Shown here: positions 1 to 9,600 of the stretch, one piece after another
Position numbering within the stretch: position 1 is the first letter of the stretch
How the letters are laid out: every line of letters starts with the position of its first letter
Source of the DNA: Gordionus sp. m RMFG-2023
Taxonomy: Eukaryota; Nematomorpha; Gordioida; Chordodea; Parachordodidae
Length of the DNA: 64,000 nt
Direction: 5' to 3'
Assembly (NCBI RefSeq): GCF_954871325.1
Contig: NC_088778.1
Span: 2,947,743 to 3,011,742, forward strand
Made by a program: the position numbers and the translations under genes
The notes under the pieces: generated by a model
The model's database searches: none
Told to the model about the DNA's origin: nothing
Seen by the model: the letters and a program-made list of their open reading frames with translations, nothing else

Positions 1-608
1 TAGCGTAATTTAAAACATTTTAGTTTTATATATATTTTATCACATTACAATTTGTATTTTTTTTTATTTTAGTTTATATCATCGTTTAAGTTACATTTTA
101 TTTATATTATTATTGCGTAAAACTTCGGTGATCAATTATTATTTAATAAGTATTCTATTTTACTGAGATATATAAAAGAAAAGATGTTTTTGAATTTTAT
201 ATAGATTTATATTTAAAAATGTGATTTATGATACTACTTTGATACGAATAAATTTATTGAAAAATATGTAATTATGATTCAAAGAGATTTGAAATACAAT
301 ACTATCTACTGGAACACCACAATTAACTATTAAATAACAGATACATATTTATAATAGAAAATTGACCGTTTTCATTTAAAGTACTCTATTTTTATGATTT
401 AAAAACTATTTAAATGGTCCTATTTTAAACAATTGTATTACCTAGTAATGTACCCGGCATTTTTTATACATTCGTAGCATTAGAGAGTTATAATTAGATA
501 TAAATCACGTGAATATTTATAAAAATTTATTAAATGTCACAAATTTTCAATCAAGTTTATTTTATATAAAAACACAATTTTATTGAGAGATAAGAGAGCG
601 ATAATTTT
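1..608. other. AT-rich 5' flank of NF-YC
   Basis: I see no coding signal on either strand. The sequence just before 609 should contain the NF-YC promoter and leader. I see no convincing TATA box or CCAAT box that could be assigned with confidence in this composition. Confidence 0.5.
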
Positions 609-3600
609 ATGTCAGAATATTCAGTTTTAGATCCTGAATCACAGCAAAAGATCCATGAAAATTTTTGGGAAAAACAATCGAAGATTGTTGATAACATTAA
701 TATGGTATAAAATGTTTCATTATTTAATTTTTTATATAATTTTTCAAGAGAGATTTACATTTAAGAATCCAAGACCTACCTTTAGCCAGAATTAAAAAAA
801 TTATGAAACTTGATGAAAATGTTAAGGTATATTATATTCAAGACATTTTGAATTATTAATAAAAAATTATAGATGATAAGTGCAGAGGTACCTATATTAT
901 TTGCTAAGGCAGCTGAGTTATTTATTAGTGAGATAACAATGAGGGGTTGGTGGTGCACGGAAGAAAACAAAAGAAGAACCTTACAAGTACATATGTGATA
1001 TTTTTGAAGATTTAATATTTGTACAAAGAAAAGTGATATAGCATTAGCAGCTAGTAGATATGATCAGTTTGATTTTCTCATTGATATTGTTCCAAGAGAA
1101 GAAATTAAAATGTCTGTAAAAAAGGTACATTTTATTTTATAAATAATAGTATTATCAAAGGTATCAGAAGAGGTGCAAAGGGTTGATAAAATATTTAACA
1201 GGGTATTCCTTAAATTAAAAACAGTAAATTTTAAACAACCCTAAATAATCAGGAATCAGTGATGTCACTAATATTTTATTTAAAAGATATAATTATGGAT
1301 TATACACTATAATATATATATATCTTCATCAATATTTTTATCTATCTTAAAATGATCTAGTTATTAATGTTTATATCTTGGAATTGGGAAGCTCAGCAAT
1401 TAATTTTTAAAACATCACTAGTTAGGAATGTTAATGCAACTTTAAAATAAGTTAACAGGGTTGTCAGATTTTTTTCAAACAATAATTGAAAAAATTTAAC
1501 CACAATTCTAAAAATTATTTTAATGAATTACAAAGTATTGTAAAATCAATATACAATATAAATCATCCATATTTTTTTAGAATTTATTATTATTTATCAC
1601 ATAAATAATTTGTGTTTTAAATCAAGGTTCTGCCAAGCATGGATTCAATATCCGATATCTCCAAGTTTGATGATATTTTAGATGAATTGACACTAGTTTT
1701 TTTATTAGAATAGCTCAGAATTATTGGAAATGTCTTGATATATATTATTTGAGGCATCCATTGATAAATAAAATGGATTATTTTCCTTCAAATCTGTAGA
1801 TAGAAATATCTACCTTAGTAGTAGGGTCTTTGATATTCAAAATGGTTTTTATTTTTCTTCATACAATCTTTTTGGCTATTTTTGAATCAGGAAAGCTAAT
1901 AGGTAATAGGATTGCAAAGCAAATCTATCTATAAATCACTAAGCAATTTTATAGAGGATAAGTGGATATCACTTTAGATATTGGATATACAGTATTATCA
2001 CCATATAAATTCTTTTTATAAGTATAGTTTTGATATTTTTAATGAATTATTCTTTTAAATTGGATATACTTTTGCCTTGGTGAATTATGGACTGTTCTAT
2101 TTCTGATGTTAAATTTTGTATTAGGATCATTCCATGTCAAATCAATCATAAAGGCACATTTTCTATCTACCCCCCCCCCCTTTAAAATTGTTTAAAATTT
2201 CTGGAATTATTAAGATAGGTGAAAAATTAGCAGACCTGGTTCACTGGATACAGCTAGGGATGTAAATTTCCTGGGAAACTATATTTTGGGGAAAGTTCCC
2301 AGGAAATTTGGGGAAATGACGAGAAACTATCTTTTTATACTTTACAGTTTTTTTATATTTTATTAAAAATATATAGATTATAAACATTATAATTAAACAA
2401 ATATGAATCAATTTCAACTAATTTGTGATTACTTTACATGTTTTATTTGAAATATTAAATATAGACTATAAATAATATTTAAACAATTAATTTTGAGTAG
2501 TTAATTATCTTCGTTTGAAGATGAAAATGATTCCAGATCAGAGCTTGAAATTCTGGGATCCAGCAATTTGTCTAAAATGTAGATTAGCTCTTATATAAAC
2601 TAATTTGCGAACTTTGTCATTTTTTATTCTATTTCTAGATTTAGAATGAATATTTCCAGAGGACCATATTCTTTCGGATGCTGCACTTGTTGGTGGTACT
2701 GATAAAATTTGTATGGCTAAGGTCAATAGTATTGATTGCAACATAGACCTAATAAAATATTGAATAACACAATTTTAAGATTAGAAAAAGAGTTAGGTCA
2801 TTGTTTACAGTAATATAAAAGTATTTAACCTTTCCATCAACTCACTTGATCTGTAAATGATGTGTCTTGCCAAAGACTTGCCATATTAAAAAAAATCTTC
2901 CTTTGCACGATATTTGGATAGGTTTCTCATTACTCTTGCAATATCGATATCTAGATATCCAGAAAATCGGTTAATAATATCCAACCCCTTTGCAACTTCA
3001 TTGTCTCTTAAATTAAATCCGCAAAACTTTGGGTCAAATATATGAGCAGCATCCGACATCAAAATTTTTTTCGGCTTTTAATAAACTGATCAATTTCTGA
3101 AATCTCGCTTTGCGACAATAGATTTGATATTGTTTTATAATCTTTAAATGTCTCCCTGATATGATTAAATGTTGAGGGACATCAGATAAATTGTCTTTAT
3201 CCCCTTCCACTATCTCTATTTGTGTAGTTGCATTAGATCATTTAAAAACCGATCATTATTGAGAAGGGTAAGTCTCTTATCTCGATCATTAAATATATCA
3301 AGAATTGCCATTTCCTGCATAATATCTTTATTTTTTAACAAACTATTTATCATCAAAACTATACCTGCCCAACGAGTTGGGCTAGGCAAGATACATATAG
3401 ACTCTAGCCATGCGAATTTTATCAGTACCACCAACAAGTGCAGCGTCCGATTTCGTTTTTCTTTTTTTTAAAAAAAAAGTATATAATAAAAGTTTAAAAA
3501 ATTAAAATATATCCTTACCTTGAAAATAAAATAATCAAAGAATTTATCCGTCTTTTCTTTCGATTTTTTTTGTAAAAATAAAAAGTAAAGGAATTACTTA

Positions 3601-6600
3601 TCAAATTCGTCGTTCGATATTGGAGATGATAAAAGGACAAATAAAATTTTTTGACTTTTCTTTTCGATAGTCAAAATTTTATCCAAATTTACAAAATTAT
3701 AAAAGGTAAAAAAAATAAAATATATATATATATAAATAAAAGAGTAATATGATAAAAAATAGTTTTTCATCAAAATCTTTCAATTTCTACGTTAGGATGT
3801 TTTGTTTCAAAGCTTTTAACATACCGCACTGCATAATTATTGATAAGATGTTGAGGGAAATGGGAGGATGCAGTAGATTCTCTTATGTCCGAAATAACAG
3901 GACGAATGAAATTCACTTTTACTTTAAAACCCTCCTAGAGATGATCAATACTTATATGTCTCTTAATGGAAAACCTTACGTTTTTGATGAAAATAAATTC
4001 ATTTTTATATTTTGTGCAATTACGGAATATTAGAAATTAAATGTTAAATCTTAAATATCTTTGCAAACATTATACGCTTTATATATTTGACATACTACAT
4101 TTATAGGGTATAGAAAATTTTCCCTATGTTACGTTATTAAATAAAAATTTAAGCGATGCTTAACAGACAGTCTATAGAATATTAATAAAATTTTTTTAAT
4201 TTTCCTTCATAACTTAAAGTAGTATGAAATTCTTTGTGACGAGTCAAGTCTAGATATTTATAGATAATTCAAATTAAAACTTAGTGGACTAAATCCTATT
4301 TACGAATTTGAATTAAAATTTTTATAGACAAACTATATCGAAACTTAATGGACCACATTCTCTTGATTAAAATTTTGTATACAACTCAAATTTGAATTTA
4401 ATGGACTAAATGCATATTTTGCTTTTACGATTTTAAAAATTGAAAGTTTACCTTATTTAAATAAAATTTTAACATGGATGATAAATTAATTCTTACGCAG
4501 ACTCAATATGTTCCTAAATTTCCCGTGTTTTCAGGGAAATTGTCGGAAACTTACATTAACTTAATTGAAACTTATTTTGATGGACATATTGGGTCAGACT
4601 CATCTAAAGTTAGGACACTACTATGTAGCTTACCAATTGAGATTGTAGACCAATTTACGTCGATATGTTCTAAAGCACAGTTAAAAGACTTTAATATTGT
4701 TTTTGTAAGCTATTCAAATTCGTAAAGAGGATTTAGTCCACTAAGTTTTAATTTGAATTATCTATAAATATCTAGACTTGACTCGTCACAAAGAATTTCA
4801 TACTACTTTAAGTTATGAAGGAAAATTAAAAATTTTTTATTAATATTCTATAGACTGTCTGTTAAGCATCGCGTAAATTTTTATTTAATAACGTAACATA
4901 GGGAAAATTTTCTATACCCTATAAATGTAGTATGTCAAATATATAAAGCGTATAATGTTTGCAAAGATATTTAAGATTTAACATTTAATTTCTAATATTC
5001 CGTAATTGCACAAAATATAAAAATGAATTTATTTTCATCAAAAACGTAAGGTTTTCCATTAAGAGACATATAAGTATTGATCATCTCTAGGAGGGTTTTA
5101 AAGTAAAAGTGAATTTCATTCGTCCTATTATTTCGGACATAAGAGAATCTACTGCATCCTCCCATTTCCCTCAACATCTTATCAATAATTATGCAGTGCG
5201 GTATGTTAAAAGCTATGAAACAAAACATCCTAACGTAGAAATTGAAAGATTTTGATGAAAAACTATTTTTTATCTTATTACTCTTTTATTTATATGGTGA
5301 ATTCCATATCAAATCAACCAAGGTTTCAACCCGACCCCTTTCAATTTTTTTTAAATTTTGCATACTGATGGTATATACTATAACTAAGAAAAAAATGAAA
5401 TTTTACCTCCCAAAAAGGCTTACCCGCTAAGATATGGGCGTTTAAAGCGCGGAAAAATGGTACATTTTTGACAAAAAGTGCCTAATTTATTTTCAAATAT
5501 CTCGAGAAATAATTAAGTTAGAAAAATAATTTAAATTTTATTATGTAGCTTAATAATAGTTCTTTAATATGACATAAAAATAAATATGATATAAATTTGA
5601 TGAATGTCCAAAACCGGATGTATAAAACCGGAAATGGCCATAGAAAAAAAAAGGTATTTTTTTTTTCGAAATTTTTTTTCTATAGATAGATATAACACTG
5701 CTTTATATTTGTGCCAAATCCTAGCCTGGGATAAAAAAGGGTCTAGGAGTTATGACTCTTTATATGGCTTAAATTGATCAAAAATATCTTCATTTAATGA
5801 ATACTTATGAAATAATGTTTTTTTAAAAATTATGTCTAAATGATAGGCCCTAACTTTTTTTTATTTTTAATTGTTAACATATTGTGAGTGAATAGATTTG
5901 CATTCTTACGACCCAAAAACTGTGTTTTAGCAGGTGGTCCAGGTACACATACCATGTGTATCTGCACACTACACCAAAATTTTAAGCTTATTTTAATAGG
6001 GGGAAAATTAAAACAGCTTACAAACAATAATGATCATTATAATTATCCTCCAATAAACGATTATAAACATTGTATTGCACAAAGTCTTTGCAATCCTGCC
6101 CAGCCTGGATGTTACTTCAATAAATGTAAATTTTGTCCTGGATCATCCCAAATAAAAGAAAGACTTATTATATTATTTGATACGAATTCAATAGATTATA
6201 TATCATTTAAACAATGGTTGGTAGTTGATAGAACTACGCTCGAAACGCTGACAAAATCAGCTTATAAATTCCTAGATTATTTAATTGAGAAATTAGACAA
6301 TTTGATTCCACATTCATTTGTAGCATCACAACAATCATTATTTCAAAACAATTTAAAATCTAATTTAAATGTTGGCGAATACTTAGTTATTGCTGACTTT
6401 TCGGAAAATTATGCATTTTTAGTGCAAGACCATGCACAGGGATTTCATTGGACAAATAATCAGTCCACTATTCACCCTTTTATCATTTATTATCGTCAGG
6501 ACAACACTATAAAACATATAAGTTTAGTGGTGATATCAGATTGCTTAAAGCACAATGTCTGTGCCTTTTATTTATTTCAAACTAAAATGATTTTATTTTT

Positions 6601-9600
6601 AAAAGAAAGATTTGATACATTGACCAAAATTTATTATTTTTCTGATTGGGGCCGTAATCCAATATAAAAATAAAAAAAATTTCATAAATCTCTATAATCA
6701 TGAATGTGATTTTGGTATAAAGGCCGAGTGGCATTTTTTTGCTACAGCTCATGGAATAAGTCCGTGCGACAGTTTAGGAGGTATTACAAAACGGCTAGCA
6801 GCTCGAGCTAGTTTGCAACTGCCATATCAAAACCATATTTTGACACCAATGGATTTATTCGACTTTGCAACAAATAATATACATGGAGTAAATTACATTA
6901 ATGAATACAATAATATGGAAAATCATCTAGAAAGCAGATTTTTGAGAGCAAAAAGAATTCCGGGAACACAAAAATACCATGCTTATATTCCCCTTGATGA
7001 AAATAAAATTAAAGTCAAAATTTATACCAATTCTTTAGATAATTTAATATATGATATATTGTAAACATAATTATGAATTATTATATTATATGTAATTATG
7101 CATTTCAGAAAAATAAAGTTATAAATTGGTTTAGAATTATTTTGTCAAGTAATTTTCAGTCACAACATGTTAACAATTAAAAATAAAAAAAAGTTAGGGC
7201 CTATCATTTAGACATAATTTTAAAAAAAAACATTATTTCATAAGTATTCATTAAATGAAGATATTTTTGATCAATTTAAGCCATATAAAGAGTCATAACT
7301 CCTAGACCCTTTTTTATCCCAGGCTAGGATTTGGCACAAATATAAAGCAGTGTTATATCTATCTACGGAAAAAAAATTTTGAAAAAAAAAATACCTTTTT
7401 TTTCTATGGCCATTTCCGGTTTTATACATCCGGTTTTGGACATTCATCAAATTTATATCATATTTATTTTTATGTCATATTAAAGAACTATTATTAAGCT
7501 ACATAATAAAATTTAAATTATTTTTCTAACTTAATTATTTCTCGAGATATTTGAAAATAAATGAGGCACATTTTGTCAAAAATGTACTATTTTTCCGCGC
7601 TTTAAACGCCCATATCTTAGCGAGTAAACCTTGTCGGGAGGTAAAATTTCATTTTTTTCTTAGTTATAGTTTATACTACCATTATGCAAAATTTAAGAAA
7701 AATTGAAGAGGGTCGGGTTGAGAATCGACTTTTTTTGGTTGATTTGATATGGAATTCACCATATATATATTTTATTTTATTTTTTTACCTTTTATAATTT
7801 TGTAAATTTGGATAAAATTTGGACTATCGAAAAGAAAAGTCAAAAAATTTTATTTGTCCTTTTATCATCTCCAATATCGAACGACGAATTTGATAAGTAA
7901 TTCCTTTACTTTTTATTTTTACAAAAAAAATCGAAAGAAAAGACGGATAAATTCTTTGATTATTTTATTTTCAAGGTAAGGATATATTTTAATTTTTTAA
8001 ACTTTGAGTATATACTTTTTTTTATAAAAAAAAGAAAAACGTACCACCGTAACCGGGGCACCCTTTGGAAATATTCTTTCGAAATCTATAAATAGAATAA
8101 AAAATGACAAGGTTCGAAAATTAGTTTATATAAGAGCCAATCTACATTTTATGGGAAAGGAAATTTCTGAAATTGACAAATAGTTGGATACCAGAATTTC
8201 AAGCTCTGATCTGGAATCATTTTCATCTTTAAACGAAGATAATTACCTACTCAAAATTAATTGTTTTAATATTATTTATAGTCTATATTTAATATTTTCA
8301 AATAAAACATGTAAAGTAATCATAAATTAGTTAAAATTAATTCATATTTGTTTAATTATAATGTTTATAATCTATATATTTACAATAAAACATTTAAAAA
8401 AATCAATATTAACCTGTAAAGTATTATAAAAAAGATAGCTTCCCGTTATTTTCCCGTTTTTCCCCGAAATATAGTTTCCTGGGAAATTTACATCCCTAGA
8501 TACAGCACCTCAAAGGTGTGAAAAATGAATTTAAATGAAGGAGAATTTCAAGGATTTTACTAGCACAAGTTTAATTCACTTTTGTTATTGCAAGACACTT
8601 ATTTAATTTAGTCATTTAAGTTACATCAGAATATCATTCATAATACATGTGTCACTTAACAGAAAAATCTCAAAGCCTCTAAAAAAAATTTCAAATTTTC
8701 AGATGGCGCAGGATTTTAATATAAGAATCGCGAAAATTTAAATACTCTTTGCTGCCATGAAGATGATTTTGGAATAAAAGTTGCCATTGCTGGGCCTTAT
8801 CTCATGGCTATTTGGCATGTAACAGAGTTGGAGTTAAGGGGCATTCCATATCAAATAAATCACTTTACAACCTGGCAATTTTAAATTTTATTAAAATTTG
8901 GTATATAAATTAATGAAGTGTTGATTACGAATCCAAAATAAGCCTCCTTAATTACCATAACATGAGATATATGGTCTCAAAGTGGCTCTGCTTGCTCATT
9001 TTTTGGGAAAAATCATTTTTAAAATTAGGATAACTTTAATATTAGATGCATATATATATCTGTTATGGAACATTTTATAACATTAAGTAAACTCTTGCAT
9101 GTATTTTGGATAAAATTAACTTTTAATTAATATTTTTTTAAATTGAAGTTAAAAATTTGATTAAAAAGTCAAAATATTGTTATGTAGGATGAAAAAAGAT
9201 TATTTCCTCAAATTTCAGATATTTTGTAAAGATTATCATGATGAATTATAAAAATTTTCAGGATGGTAAAAAAAAATTGATAAGTAAGAAAAAATGCTTA
9301 AAATATAATTGCTTCTAGATGGCGTTAATAATTTTATACAGTTTAAAACTTAATTGTTGAAAATATAAGTCAATCCACATTTTTCTATATTCCATAATAT
9401 ATTATTTATTGAATAAAATCTCATTTTTCCACAAAAATAAAATTCCCGCTAGATAGCGCAAGTAATTTAAAATGGCTAAAAACTTAATTTTTGTAAAATA
9501 TATCAGTCGTAATATTTATTCTATAATATTTATTGAATTAACTCATGGTGAAATTGCTTAAAGTATAGATACTTAGTGATATAGATTTCCGTAAATTTAA

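Larger units (their letters stand above)
3454..8041. mobile_element. Element A: inverted-repeat element inserted in the hAT, host to elements B and C
   Basis: The terminal inverted repeats are about 270 bp, 3454-3729 and 7761-8041. Both begin CGTTTTTC followed by a T run and can be aligned along their whole length with few differences. The centre of A would be a TA-rich run that now carries B (3730-5295) and C (5296-7760) side by side. It interrupts the right arm of the hAT transposase. I could not find a clear target duplication, because the hAT sequence just at the right junction is diverged. The superfamily is unassigned; no protein belongs to A itself. Confidence 0.75.
2255..8498. mobile_element. 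hAT DNA transposon with foldback ends, carrying nested insertions
   Basis: The element starts TAGGGATGTAAATTTCC and ends with its inverse complement. It is flanked by an exact 8-bp target duplication, GATACAGC, at 2247-2254 and 8499-8506, the hallmark of hAT. The outer 450 bp or so on each side are inverted copies of each other, and both encode the end of the hAT transposase (dimerisation domain; for example [11 protein letters not shown] on the - strand near 2680). The right arm is split by the insertion 3454-8041: its first piece (about 3405-3453) reads [11 protein letters not shown] on the + strand and its second (from about 8070) continues with [13 protein letters not shown]. Without the nested DNA the hAT is about 1.66 kb. 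It has lost the normal 5' end and replaced it with an inverted 3' end, yet the clean duplication indicates it moved in this form. Confidence 0.9.

Noticed and set aside
782-970. 62-codon open frame on the - strand
   Set aside because: It is antisense to NF-YC exons 2 and 3, whose + strand reading is conserved.
1161-1240. Possible extra NF-YC exon ([12 protein letters not shown]) right after exon 4
   Set aside because: It has an acceptor-like start but reaches a stop without a good donor, and exon 4 joins the last exon in phase without it.
3220-3471. 83-codon + frame next to element A
   Set aside because: Mostly the complement of hAT transposase coding on the - strand; only its last part (about 3405-3453) belongs to the inverted hAT arm.
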